Origin: Dolomedes plantarius
Taxonomy: Eukaryota > Arthropoda > Arachnida > Araneae > Dolomedidae
Assembly: GCA_907164885.2 (NCBI GenBank)
Contig: OU015503.1
Span: forward strand, 128,161,396-128,225,395
Reading direction: 5' to 3'
Length of the DNA stretch: 64,000 nt
Of this stretch, positions 58,222 to 64,000 are shown one piece after another; position 1 is the first letter of the stretch; each line of letters opens with the position of its first letter. A model generated the notes under the pieces. That model was not told the DNA's origin. It saw only the letters and a list, made by a program, of their open reading frames with translations, and did not search any database. The position numbers and the translations under genes were made by a program.

Positions 58222-61200
58222 CAAAAATTTCACATTTATTATATTAAAAAAAATTACAGTTTTACTTATTTGGATAGGTAAGTATCAAAATTCTTAGTTA
58301 AAAGCTAACATTGTAGTAGTCTCTACATTATGTTCCTCGAGTCTTTGCCTTCTGTCATTAATTGCTATGTTGTACATACAAAAATATCTCAGCATCTACT
58401 CTGTTAATGGGTCTATAGAGGCTTTGTATAGCTGCCTTTGCAAATTTAAGGTAGCAGAATTTCGCTGCAATTAAAATCTGTATAACACCAACAGGAGACT
58501 CTTGATTGACTACTGTAGTGGCTGAAATACCCTTTGACTCTGAAGTGATGTTCTTAAATCTACTAAATTGCTCCACAAAAGTGATGGTTGATTTTTAAAG
58601 TGAGAGCTTTTTAAGTTCGACTCTGGGTGAAATTCAGAGCAAATTCAAAGGAGAGTGAGATTTCTCAGTTATTGACCTCGAATGGTCTGAGTTAAGCAAT
58701 TATGTTAATAAATTATTACTATTATTACCTAATTTCGCTTAAAAAACTGTATCACTGAAAAGTATTAAAGAAATAATTTTCACCATTTATTCGCATCTGT
58801 TTCGTAAATACGAAAATTGCATATCTATCCCTAGTTCATTCATTTAAGTTCCTCTCATTCAAGTAGAAAGCATCAGGAGCCCCCAGAACTTTAAAAAAAA
58901 AAATTCACTTGGTACATACAAATTTTGATAAAAATATTTAATATTGATAACATAATGCAACTTTTCATCAAAATAAAGAAAATCAATTTTTGCTTGGAGT
59001 TGAAAACTGATCTATATCTTGTAAATGTTTTGAACTGGGAATAATTCTGCACATATTAAGTTTTTTAGAATTTTAAAATAGCATTTGACATAATTACATG
59101 AAGTACTTTGTTTTCATGAGATTAATATAACAAAAATCTGCCAAAAAAGAGAAATTTAATAATTTCTGAAAAACTGGTGAGAGATTGAAAAACTATATTG
59201 GTATAGCAATGAAAAAATATGCAGAAATTAAAGGATGAGTCTTGATTGAGAGAGAATCTCTTTCTGAGATGTGTATAACATTCAATCAATTCCATGTAAA
59301 CAATTATGAAAAATATGCACCTATCATACATGTGGTTGAAACAGCAGTCCTTTTTCATTTTTCGAAGTCAGTGAGTTCAAGAGAGAAATATCCCTTCTAG
59401 TGATCCTAATAGTGATTAACATATTATGATTTTGAACTAAAGGTGTGCATAATAATCCCATGTTTCATTATAATATAAGCATAGACTAATGTAAATTAAA
59501 GTTTTATATTACTTTCTGTTGTGAATATTTGGCCATTACACTAATTTATGACTCTTATTTGGTTGTATCCAGATCATTGCTGTCTTATACTGACTAGAAT
59601 CTCACTAATTCTTTCAAATTTTAGATTTTATAGATACATTCCTTAGTTTTGTTTAGTAGTATAGTGAAAGTTTTCTAGTATACAAGTACTGTTTTTCAAA
59701 CTACCTTGATGCCACTTAAATACCTTGATCACTCTTGGACATTTGTTGGGGGAGATTTGGGTCTTGTAGGCCACTTATGGTTTTTAAACCCTAAGTAGCC
59801 TACAAGACCCTTTCATAATTGAAACTTGCAAAAGTTTGAGCAATCTAGTTGAGAACAATGTACCTGGTTATAAATGTCAAATACATGAACTTTTTAATTT
59901 GTCAGATGTTACGTTGTAACCATACTTTGCTCTCTATATTTAAATCTTCAATATATGTCCTCTCAGTACTATACTTCTGCACCTTAAAAATATTTTTCCA
60001 TCAGGTATAATGCTGTACTAATATTAATAAGTATGGATGATAATAAAGGCACTGTTGAAGCTCATATTTAAGTGAAGGCCTTAAGAGGTGGAGTGTATGC
60101 ATATATTATACATTGCCTTTAGAAGCAAAATTGTTGGCCATTACTAATGTATTTTAAAAGGTTAAACATATTAACTGTATGGTAAATGAACCATACAGTC
60201 AATATGTTTAACCTTGAACATATTAACGGTATGATTCAAGGTATTGAAGTATCTGTAATTTCTTAAAATGGTTTTTTAACTGAACTGGTGCCTCTTGCAT
60301 CCAAGTAGTGCATTACTTACTTGTATTTTACATTTGTAAAGAGATTATCAAGACTTTTCACGGTATATAATACTGGCCTTTTTTCTTTCGAAAATATCTA
60401 TAAAGAGTAATAAATATCTATAAATTGCTTCGTGGGTTGAAGTAAAAACTACCTGGGCATTAATACTATTTCCATCAATATCACCCGTAACATTGAGTAG
60501 CCACATGTTATACAATAACAACATGAATTCCTCATTCTGTAACAGTTCTGAAATCTTTTGGTTTTCGTACAAAATCTACTTCTAGTAATCCTTTGAGATC
60601 CAAAACTTGCAAAGAAATGGTGCATTTTGTCTATTTGTTACCAGTTAAGAATAATTAAAATTTCTTGAACAGTATTGATAGAAGAGAAATGAATTTCAGC
60701 TAATCAACAATGATCTTTGTTACGTAGCAACTAGAGACAAGGTATCTTACATGTATAGTACTTCTCGACTGCCATTTTGCCGAGCTAGATCTGTTCTTTT
60801 AAGCTCCTAAAATCGTATGCATAGCGTACTGTCGTAGGGAAAAAGCATGTCACGCCATTATTTTTATCATTTTATTTTTCATACAAGAACACAAACACAA
60901 CACAACACAAGACGAGCATTATTCAACTCATACTACACATATAACAAAATTCTTTTTTGCTTGTTGCCAAGTGATCAGTTTTTCATAAATGCCATCTGTT
61001 GCCATTGTTTTAGTTCTAAAGTCCATGGTGACGCAACAATCTTTACTCTTGATCTAAAAAAGGTATTAATTAGATATTCTCTAAAAGGTATTGTTCATTA
61101 ATTATTTTTGGTGATTAACATAGTTTTTATTCAGCTATTAGATTTTGTTACTGGGTTTTTTTCCCTTCATACTTTGGGATTATTGACAATTTATCAAATA

Positions 61201-62875
61201 GGTATAAATATTTCTGTGCACATATATATATAAATATATATATACAGTGGAATCTCGATCGATCGTTCCCCGTACGATTGTTTTCCCATATGTATAATTT
61301 ATTTCACCCAGTCCCGAATCAATTCCATAGAAAACAAGCATAAAAGACCATATGGATCGTTCCTCGATCCATCGTTTTCCCGCAATATTCGTTCAGAATA
61401 TCGCAACTTTACATTAATTTATCGGATCGATCGTTTTTTCATAATAACTGAACCTGAAATATAAATGTTTGGATTGAGATAGAATGATGCTCTAATTAAA
61501 CAATGAGCAGAACATTAGAGATGCAAATCTCGTATTTTTGTTCTCTCCTGTTTAGCCTGGTTTCGCTTTATTGTAGCACTCCCATTATTTGTTCGTCGTT
61601 GATGTTGCTTAATTCTTTAGCCCTATTTTCGGCAACTCATTCCAAATTCACCGACTATTCAACATTTCTGTTCTTATCAGCAATGGCTCACAGTCAGCTT
61701 TTTTGTTGGCCTTGGGATGGAGGTGCCCTGGTGTTTGGTAGTGAGAAGTGCCTGGTGTGTGAGAAGTTTCTGATTACTGCAGTTCTACACTGGCCGATGA
61801 GTGTTTCACCCGGAAGCAGAACTTCCTGGTGGTCTTACATTGGACCCCATCCAGTGCAATGGAATGGTTCTAGTTACAAACGATTCACAGCTGCCGCTTC
61901 TTTATACTCTCACACAATAACCGATACCGAAAAGAATGCAATTTGCACACAAAAAAAGTACTGTTTACTTGTGGAGAGAAACCACCAAAAAACAAACGAC
62001 GATTAAGCACTTTTATTTTAATCAAAATTCCTGTGTATCTACGTGTATTTCTTTTTTCATTATTATTATCTTGGATTTCAGTACAACTTTGTAATTTTAT
62101 CTTCAGTTACACTATGGGTATGTATGCATTTATGTATGTGAGTAAATATATTTTAGGGATATCAAACTTTAAGATATGTTGATATATTTTTGTATGTTCC
62201 CGCATCTATCGTTTTCCCCACATCCATCGTTTAGTTCAGTCAGTCCCTTCGAAAATGATAGATTGAGATTCCACTGTATATATATACATACATACACACA
62301 CACACAGTTGATTCCGGTTAATCGGACCACATTGGGACGCAATCATTTTGGTCCTAATAACTGGCTGGTCTGATTAAACGAATATGCCTTATGTTACAAG
62401 ATGGGATTCAGTTCGAATAAGCAGCTGGTCCGATTAACTGGAATTGACTGTATATGTATATGGTATCCAATCTATTTTTTAAAATTTCAATACCATTATG
62501 AAACTGAGTTCGTTGTGTATGCTAGTTATTTTGAAGCAAGAAGTTCTAGTGTGACATTTTAAGTTTGTTCCTTTTTTTACTATGAGAAAAGAAGCTAATT
62601 TTTCAAGAGTGAATAAAGGTAGGTCTAAGGTTGCTTGTTGTAATTCTTGTTCTATGTAAAAGTATGTAGTTGAATTTCTATTAATTAGTTTTGCATGATT
62701 GATATGTAAGAGTCAATTTCGTTTAGTGATATTAACATAGTTTGTACTAATTTATCATTTAGGATGTTGTTCTGTTGTATTATGCATCTTGGTGTGGTCC
62801 TTGCTATGCAATATCTCATATCTTTCTGAGTGTAGCTGATTATTTTTCAAGCATTGAAGAAATTAAATTTGCTAG
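27282..62875 (+). CDS. TXNDC11: Thioredoxin domain-containing protein 11-like, eleven exons, 3' end outside
   Basis: Exons 27282-27448, 29296-29506, 31443-31673, 33622-33715, 34604-34707, 42124-42186, 44831-44959, 46361-47134, 50340-50388, 50491-50648 and 62763-62875 join in one frame of ~697 codons, all GT-AG. A membrane helix at residues ~39-53 (IIFVVALIFTGIAAL) makes an ER type II anchor likely. The first thioredoxin-like domain has WDAAS (105-109) where CxxC is expected, so it is redox-inactive. A long cysteine-rich middle (exon 8, 334-591) ends with VNFTGLGCQTNRTL, typical of this family. The last exon seen has YYASWCGPC (CGPC at 671-674), an active-type motif. Human TXNDC11 is ~985 aa, so ~290 residues lie beyond. 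It is an ER redox protein associated with DUOX and EDEM2 in vertebrates. An in-frame ATG at 27243 would add 13 residues; 27282 has the better context (CATCATGG). Confidence 0.9.
27449..29295. other. TXNDC11 intron 1, unremarkable
   Basis: AT-rich, no repeats or genes recognised. Unusually clean compared with the other large introns. Confidence 0.5.
29296..29506 (+). CDS. TXNDC11: TXNDC11-like exon 2
   Basis: Residues 56-126. Contains VALVTFYAPWDAASLQVREE, the strand-helix start of a thioredoxin fold lacking cysteines. Donor is GAG|GTAAAT. Confidence 0.9.
29507..31442. other. TXNDC11 intron 2, unremarkable
   Basis: Contains a short (GT)n tract near 29879-29895. No gene or transposon end was recognised. 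The minus-strand frame at 30353-30646 has no family resemblance. Confidence 0.5.
31443..31673 (+). CDS. TXNDC11: TXNDC11-like exon 3
   Basis: Residues 127-203, exactly in phase. Contains VFFAAINCWWPEGECSKKF and the family-like YPVVMAVIHKVGAVRYEGP. Donor is GAG|GTACGT. Confidence 0.9.
31969..32455 (+). mobile_element. LINE 3' fragment with RNase H tail
   Basis: 31969-32152 reads HPSHCDIPGIERADSLAKYG, the RNase H HPGH/ERAD block of I/Jockey-superclade LINEs. After a stop and shift, 32180-32455 carries the C-terminal region NFRTLNGHDYLQGHLHRIG and a zinc-knuckle-like CPLC...HLTVC. A-rich sequence follows the stop codon. 5' truncation fits target-primed reverse transcription. Confidence 0.85.
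32834..33157 (+). mobile_element. Solo LTR, copy 1 (324 bp), TSD ATTGG
   Basis: Begins TGTTATGTAGCAACTAGAGA and ends GGTGACGCAACA (TG...CA). Identical ATTGG flanks lie at 32829-32833 and 33158-33162. About 80-85% similar by eye to the copy at 60718-61038. It contains GCCGAGCTAGATC and AATAAACATG. No internal retroviral-type region is attached. Confidence 0.9.
33622..33715 (+). CDS. TXNDC11: TXNDC11-like exon 4
   Basis: Residues 204-234 (GVLIGYFEFKDGSYPKGYQE and onward). Acceptor is TTTCAG, donor AATG|GTATTT. Confidence 0.87.
33974..34470 (+). pseudogene. Unidentified coding-like segment with 14-residue repeats
   Basis: A frame opening at 33974, right after TTGTTAG, encodes four near-tandem 14-residue units: NASPKLIKKVKSTS, FASPIPVKKFKLMS, CASPNSVKQLKPTS and CASQKSAKKVKSLA. 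A basic/acidic stretch ending SNFVLIVGEIWETMS* follows. Shifting frame at ~34291 continues in protein-like sequence (GNYVITSSKGVFNVKFDVF, then VKELSESELLQFYSCVRKYY). It lies in TXNDC11 intron 4, and joining it to exon 4 would give an early stop. I do not recognise the family; decayed transposon protein or processed pseudogene are possibilities. Confidence 0.4.
34604..34707 (+). CDS. TXNDC11: TXNDC11-like exon 5
   Basis: Residues 235-269 (DPGRRICFAVVTNKKAASSF, ending LYLWNSTQ). Acceptor is GTGCTAG, donor CAA|GTAAGA. Confidence 0.85.
34708..35714. other. Start of TXNDC11 intron 5
   Basis: No gene recognised. The minus-strand frames at 35411-35808 run into the mariner terminus and include mariner-derived residues only at their beginning. 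Confidence 0.45.
36428..36540 (+). mobile_element. tRNA-derived SINE head
   Basis: Contains a pol III A box TGGCTGAATGG (36439) and a B box GGTTCAAATCC (36479) about 30 bp apart, as in tRNA-derived SINEs. Arms do not fold into a full cloverleaf. A body of ~40 bp and a (TA)n/(TG)n array follow. Inserted inside the mariner relic. Confidence 0.75.
36541..36640. repeat. Compound (TA)n/(TG)n array after the SINE
   Basis: Two TA blocks are separated by ATAATCAATAGAATA, which recurs as ATAATCAATAGAAAT just after. This could be a SINE-type repetitive tail. Confidence 0.85.
38178..38218. repeat. (TA)n inside the long-TIR element
   Basis: About 20 TA units at the inner end of the left TIR arm. Confidence 0.95.
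38653..38712. repeat. (TA)n, about 29 units
   Basis: Lies inside the long-TIR element, between its coding part and left TIR. Frames across it give poly-YI. Confidence 0.95.
38900..40193 (-). pseudogene. Transposase-like protein of the long-TIR element, broken
   Basis: 40193-39891 encodes MVENSKMKLITDNQIKTYQD and a CPGTEG motif. After a frameshift ~39890-39715 reads LLDSKVVVLCDFSENYSFVL, a stop, then DEAQSYHWTRNQATVHLFVV. Further on come GGTVRRLAARASLQRPYEDQ and TPRQLFEWANQNI (~39440-39320). 39197-38901 has GGYVVAVYDGKWYLSYVLAK and FLHPQGPSPSFSYP. I recognise this block order from many unnamed arthropod and cnidarian predicted proteins of transposon origin. The DFSENY motif may hold a catalytic D. 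Stops and shifts make it inactive. Confidence 0.7.
42124..42186 (+). CDS. TXNDC11: TXNDC11-like exon 6 (63 bp)
   Basis: Residues 270-290, AYTGAMNQADILKWVYEKL and two more. Phase 0 on both sides; donor CAG|GTAATA. It follows the 7.4 kb intron that holds the transposon nest. Confidence 0.85.
42361..42500 (+). repeat. Dispersed repeat family D, first part
   Basis: CTCACCCTATTGGATTTGCTC then TGAATGTTACCC is the complement of 56622-56665. The family continues at 43630-44060 after a MITE and a family A copy, so one older element was probably opened by later insertions. Confidence 0.55.
42548..42719. mobile_element. pogo-type MITE family C, copy 2
   Basis: The left TIR has decayed (TTGGAATCTCGATCGATTG). 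The right one, AGATTGAGATTCCACTG, is intact and followed by TA. Same interior as 23922-24094 in opposite orientation, and set in TA repeats. Confidence 0.85.
42741..43557 (+). repeat. Dispersed repeat family A, copy 2
   Basis: Head CTAGCTGAATACTCGTACTT; tail CCAGCAGTTTGGTCTGTGC and TTTTATGTATATAGATATG. A ~60-bp block with AACAATCAATGTATGCAATT is duplicated inside (near 42840 and 42894). Confidence 0.8.
43630..44060 (+). repeat. Dispersed repeat family D, second part
   Basis: AAAATGTCCAAGGATGGCTG then ACTTGGATTGAA has an inverted counterpart at 56580-56615. The match continues through AAATTTTACAC and the CTTTCGTAGACAAAATTT region (56400-56440). No coding capacity is recognised. Confidence 0.65.
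44061..44413. other. TXNDC11 intron 6 segment
   Basis: A short direct repeat (GGTGTTCCATAGAAAGTTAA / AGGTGTTCCACGAAAATC) lies at ~44130-44165. Otherwise nothing recognised. Confidence 0.4.
44414..44722. mobile_element. hAT MITE, 309 bp
   Basis: Ends CAGCGCTTCTTAAATTTTTT and TTAAGAAACGCTG, flanked by TCTTAAAG and CTTTAAAG (8 bp, two mismatches). Non-coding. Confidence 0.75.
44831..44959 (+). CDS. TXNDC11: TXNDC11-like exon 7
   Basis: Residues 291-333 with WISPTGVKSKTLS and QPALILFTPRN, both like the vertebrate protein. Acceptor TTTCAG, donor TTG|GTATGT. Confidence 0.9.
45319..46093 (+). repeat. Dispersed repeat family A, copy 3
   Basis: Head CTAGCTGAAAACCCGTACTT; tail GCGGTTTGGTCTGTGCG, then TTTTATATATATAGATT. 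Best-preserved full-length copy here. It lies in TXNDC11 intron 7. Confidence 0.82.
46361..47134 (+). CDS. TXNDC11: TXNDC11-like exon 8 (774 bp)
   Basis: Residues 334-591, the largest exon, phase 0 both sides. It has a cysteine-rich block (CRRRPDLCELTCCQ, QSCHCRACLHH) and GLGCQTNRTLTFIAMDA near the end. N-x-S/T sites fit a lumenal location. Donor is ATG|GTAAGT. The open frame extends upstream to 46286 only by chance. Confidence 0.92.
47229..47996 (-). mobile_element. Tigger-like element relic
   Basis: Left GTATTTGCTGGTGTATAAG and right CTATATGCCAGCAAATATGG form decayed TIRs. The minus-strand interior encodes a recognisable Tigger transposase C-terminus (see next entry). TSD not clear. Confidence 0.72.
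47395..47620 (-). pseudogene. Tigger transposase C-terminus remnant
   Basis: Minus-strand reading gives VKPSISLICEWV, one stop, then ETVVKSFKICEISNSLDGTE and DDLLYKDSASEEEALSDSS. Tigger proteins end with a closely similar VVKSFKKCGISNALDGTEDD block. Only this tail survives. Confidence 0.8.
48104..48151. repeat. 48-nt poly-T tract
   Basis: An uninterrupted T run. It could be the poly-A tail of a retro-insertion on the minus strand; the minus-strand sequence to its left (~47997-48100) was not recognised. Confidence 0.9.
48152..50339. other. TXNDC11 intron 8, remainder
   Basis: A short C run lies at 49480-49493. AAGCCCAGCAATTAAATTAG (48810) and AAAGCCCAGTCATTAAATTA (49395) are related sequences in a repeated context. 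No gene recognised. Confidence 0.45.
50340..50388 (+). CDS. TXNDC11: TXNDC11-like exon 9 (49 bp)
   Basis: Residues 592-607, QESQYVLNDLINKKVL. Acceptor TTCTAG, donor TTAG|GTAAGT; followed by a 102-bp intron. Too short to stand out as an open frame. Confidence 0.85.
50491..50648 (+). CDS. TXNDC11: TXNDC11-like exon 10
   Basis: Residues 608-660, VEFIRNFTTGDLDRHLRMP onward, ending IVLNDSK. Donor is AAG|GTAACG. Confidence 0.9.
50649..52384. other. TXNDC11 intron 10, first part
   Basis: AT-rich. An AGGGGTTGGCAATATGGTGC sequence at 51892 looks like a hAT terminus, but no partner was found. Confidence 0.4.
52385..52867. mobile_element. hAT MITE family B, copy 2
   Basis: Ends CAGGGCCCAATTTAGAAAAT and AATGGAAAATCAGAGCCTG; body matches 16638-17107 (e.g. 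GAAGCGTAGAAGCC, CATCATTAAAACAC). It has an internal tandem triplication of a ~30-bp AAAAAATTGTATTAAAAAAG unit. Flanks do not match, so no TSD is visible. Confidence 0.82.
52868..53546. other. TXNDC11 intron 10 segment
   Basis: No gene or transposon end recognised. Confidence 0.4.
53551..54944. mobile_element. piggyBac-type MITE split by a pogo MITE, TTAA TSD
   Basis: TTAA at 53547-53550 and 54945-54948 flanks TIRs CCCTCTAATGGTAGAGTGG and CCACTGTACCATTAGAGGG. Inside each end lies a GGTTGGATCCGACCC / GGGTTGGATCCAACCC palindromic block. Its own DNA totals ~550 bp, the rest being the insertion at 53886-54726. Non-coding. Confidence 0.9.
53886..54726. mobile_element. pogo-type element, 841 bp, TA TSD, nested
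   Basis: Ends CAGGTAACCCTCTTATAACAC and the complement of CATGTAGCCCTCCTACAGC, with TA outside each. GTGTTATGAGAG / GTGTTAGAGC motifs repeat subterminally. No transposase recognised. It opens the piggyBac MITE and is younger than it. Confidence 0.82.
55283..56144 (-). mobile_element. hAT element relic, 862 bp, 8-bp TSD, inside the LINE
   Basis: TIRs TAGGGTTGCCGAC and GTTGGCAACCCTA are flanked by GTCGAGAG (55275-55282) and GTCGGGAG (56145-56152). The minus strand ~55770-55610 encodes NAYPERVFSHMNSVWTKARN, the hAT dimerisation motif, followed by a frameshift. Includes (TA)n at 55458-55495 and (ATA)n at 55499-55520. Confidence 0.88.
55610..55770 (-). pseudogene. hAT dimerisation-domain remnant
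   Basis: Reads NAYPERVFSHMNSVWTKARN, then NMNIDLVKAELQ. A shifted frame continues YDLIVNRVQNLHTDSLVKEL. The ERVFS.M...W...R order is diagnostic of hAT C-termini. This is the third hAT relic in the window in which only this domain is readable. Confidence 0.78.
56285..56665 (-). repeat. Dispersed repeat family D, copy 2 (inverted)
   Basis: Reads as the complement of 42361-42420 plus 43630-44060: AATCCAAGTCAGCCATCC, CTCCACAGGGTTAACATGG and GAGCGAATCCAATAGGG. Here the two parts are contiguous, which supports one element. Confidence 0.65.
56666..58148. other. TXNDC11 intron 10 segment
   Basis: The minus-strand frame 56788-56991 and nearby sequence (SEPIFFSSIDTMSFFTRIL) have no recognised family. 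No transposon ends seen. Confidence 0.4.
58149..58218. repeat. (TA)n, 35 units
   Basis: Uninterrupted TA array in intron 10. Confidence 0.95.
58219..59757. other. TXNDC11 intron 10 segment
   Basis: AT-rich; nothing recognised. Confidence 0.45.
59759..59810. repeat. Hairpin-forming inverted repeat, 52 nt
   Basis: GGGTCTTGTAGGCCACTTA and TAAGTAGCCTACAAGACCC pair almost perfectly, with one mismatch and a short loop. No TSD noticed. Confidence 0.85.
60160..60213. repeat. Hairpin-forming inverted repeat, 24-bp arms
   Basis: GGTTAAACATATTAACTGTA then TGGT, a 6-nt loop, and the complementary arm with one mismatch. A third, looser copy of CTTGAACATATTAACGGTAT follows at 60213. Confidence 0.85.
60718..61038 (+). 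mobile_element. Solo LTR, copy 2 (321 bp), TSD ATCTT
   Basis: Begins TGTTACGTAGCAACTAGAGA and ends GGTGACGCAACA. Identical ATCTT at 60713-60717 and 61039-61043. Same family and orientation as 32834-33157. Differences are scattered substitutions and small indels. Confidence 0.9.
61245..62276. mobile_element. pogo-type element family C, long form (1032 bp)
   Basis: TIRs CAGTGGAATCTCGATCGATC and AGATTGAGATTCCACTG, with TA outside each and TA repeats around. The ends match the 173-bp MITEs at 23922 and 42548. The extra ~850 bp includes a + strand 167-codon open frame (61503-62006) that I cannot match to any transposase. Confidence 0.85.
62305..62450. mobile_element. 146-bp MITE with TIRs
   Basis: CAGTTGATTCCGGTTAATCG and the complement of CAGTCAATTCCAGTTAATCG form the ends. 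GGTCCGATTA / TGGTCTGATTA motifs repeat inside. TA follows the right end; the left neighbour is a CA repeat. Likely pogo/Tc1-type. Confidence 0.82.
62763..62875 (+). CDS. TXNDC11: TXNDC11-like exon 11, last in window
   Basis: Residues 661-697, DVVLLYYASWCGPCYAISHI onward. This is the catalytic-type thioredoxin motif. Acceptor ATTTAG, donor CTAG|GTAAGA; two bases carry into an exon beyond 64000. The 12.1 kb intron before it is the longest here. Confidence 0.92.
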
Positions 62876-63069
62876 GTAAGAGTGTATAATGTATGTAATA
62901 CATTAAAGATATTATTTTTCTGAGCTATGTTTAACTCTATTGAAATAAATACTGTGAAAAACTTTTGTTCCTAGAAATGTTAACTTCAAAATTGTAAAAG
63001 ATGTCATATATTTTTTGTTTTTATGCTGTCTTAAATATTCTCAGTTGGTTTAATACATTCAAGTACGAA

Positions 63070-63840
63070 GGGTGTTCCATTAAAAACTGAGTCATTTATT
63101 TCTGGCAACATTGCAGAAGTGAAAAATGAAACTGCAGATGATTCAGTTTTTTGTTGCTGAGCTTTGCTTAAAGAACATTTACATTTTGCATACAGAAACG
63201 GAAGTGAGTGATTCAGAGTACAGAAATTAAATGTGTTATACTATGAAATTTTTACAGCTGACTTAATGAAACAAGCTTACAAAGACAAATGTGTTGGTGA
63301 GATGAGTTGACAATTTTAAGATGGCACTATGCTTTCCGAATAAAGATCTCAACCTGAAATTGTTGTTATGGAACATAAAATGTATGCTGTCTGGGCAATC
63401 CTACAAGAACTTTGCCGGATGTCATGTGAAGACATAGCAGCAGCATCTGATATTTTGAAAACGTCGATAGTTTGCATTCTACTGATAAATTACTTGCGTG
63501 TTCCAAATGGGTGTGGTATCATCTTGATGAGAGAAAAAACAATAGCCAATGTTCACTAGTGTCATGCATGGAAACAGATGGTTAAGGAGGATCCAAATTG
63601 CCTAACGCCAAGTCATAGCAGCCGATGAAATATTTTGACCCTCTTAAGATTTCAACAGCAAATGTTTGGAAGCATGTTGGCTCTCCTCCTCTGCAAAAAA
63701 TCTGCCAAACCCAATGAGCTGGAATTTTCTTTGATCACTAAAGTGTGGTCTATCAGCATGTTGTTCTTCCAAAAACTACTGTCAATGCTGCATGTGACGT
63801 TTTTGTCTGTGACAACACACACAAAATGGTCCATTGACTG
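63070..63840 (+). mobile_element. mariner-like element relic in TXNDC11 intron 11
   Basis: Begins with AAGGGTGTTCCATTAAAAAC, a plausible TIR. Broken coding pieces follow in family order: LMKQAYKDKCVGEM (~63260), CRMSCEDIAAASDILKTSIV (63410-63470, second HTH), and DPLKISTANVWKHVGSPPLQ (~63640-63700). The last corresponds to the mariner segment between the first two catalytic residues, followed by VVYQHVVLPKTTVNAA. Several stops. The right end was not found. Confidence 0.65.
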
Positions 63841-63842
63841 TT

Positions 63843-64000
63843 AAAGGTCTTCGATTAATGGTGGCCAAATTTGAAGAAACTATTTCTTTTAACATACGTT
63901 CTGGAAGAGGAAGGAAACCTGTTTCCGTAGAACCTGTAGAGAATGTTGCGCTTCAGGTAGAAGAGGACAAAACTTCCAACGAACAGGCTAGTACCAGTGT
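63843..64000 (+). pseudogene. DUF4817-like HTH segment, runs off the window
   Basis: An open frame reads LRLMVAKFEETISFNIRSGR, GRKPVSVEPVENVALQVEED and onward to the edge. The KFEETGSF...GRGRKPV pattern is the transposon-associated HTH found at the N-terminus of arthropod mobile-element proteins. It directly follows the mariner relic, so one has probably inserted beside or into the other. Confidence 0.6.

Noticed and set aside
61503..62006. Independent 167-codon protein gene
   Set aside because: It lies wholly within a TIR-bounded element, has no recognisable domain and a low-complexity hydrophobic start; reported only as an oddity of the element.
1..64000. CRISPR array, operon or bacterial defence system
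   Set aside because: Spliced genes, microsatellites and eukaryotic transposons throughout; the regular repeats are (TA)n and minisatellite units, not spacer-separated repeats.

Overview
The window is eukaryotic nuclear DNA: AT-rich, intron-rich, with long (TA)n runs and a very dense load of DNA transposons. Two split genes can be read, both on the + strand. The transposon mix (Tc1/mariner, pogo/Tigger, hAT, piggyBac, a P-superfamily relic, LINEs with RNase H) and the protein sequences fit an arthropod, and an arachnid such as a spider is my best guess. That assignment is inference; no species-diagnostic sequence was recognised.

Layout. 1-4089: AT-rich DNA, a two-copy tandem repeat, and a decayed P-superfamily/THAP transposon (974-3903) that carries two TTAA-flanked inverted-repeat elements. 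4090-15714: RCCD1-like gene, six coding exons, 353 codons, with a polyadenylation signal. 15715-27242: intergenic transposon field: a hAT MITE, a piggyBac copy split by a nearly intact Tc1 element, a second Tc1 fragment, pogo-type MITEs in TA arrays, and a hAT relic. 27243 to past the right edge: TXNDC11-like gene; eleven coding exons (about 697 codons) are seen and the 3' part lies outside. Its introns hold a LINE tail, two solo LTRs of one family, a mariner, a tRNA-derived SINE, a three-level transposon nest around a long-TIR element, three copies of a dispersed repeat with fixed ends, a piggyBac element split by a pogo MITE, a LINE split by a hAT element, and a mariner relic.

How it works together. 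The genes are independent housekeeping-type loci. RCCD1 is a small RCC1-propeller protein linked in vertebrates to KDM8 and chromatin/chromosome segregation. TXNDC11 is an ER-membrane thioredoxin-domain protein linked to lumenal redox and glycoprotein quality control. No operon, CRISPR array or bacterial-style system is present. The most informative content is transposon stratigraphy: target-site duplications and nesting give a relative order of insertion. I found no convincing new biological system. The least explained items are a 14-residue-repeat coding relic in TXNDC11 intron 4, the 3.6 kb long-TIR transposon, and the P-element relic beside the RCCD1 promoter.
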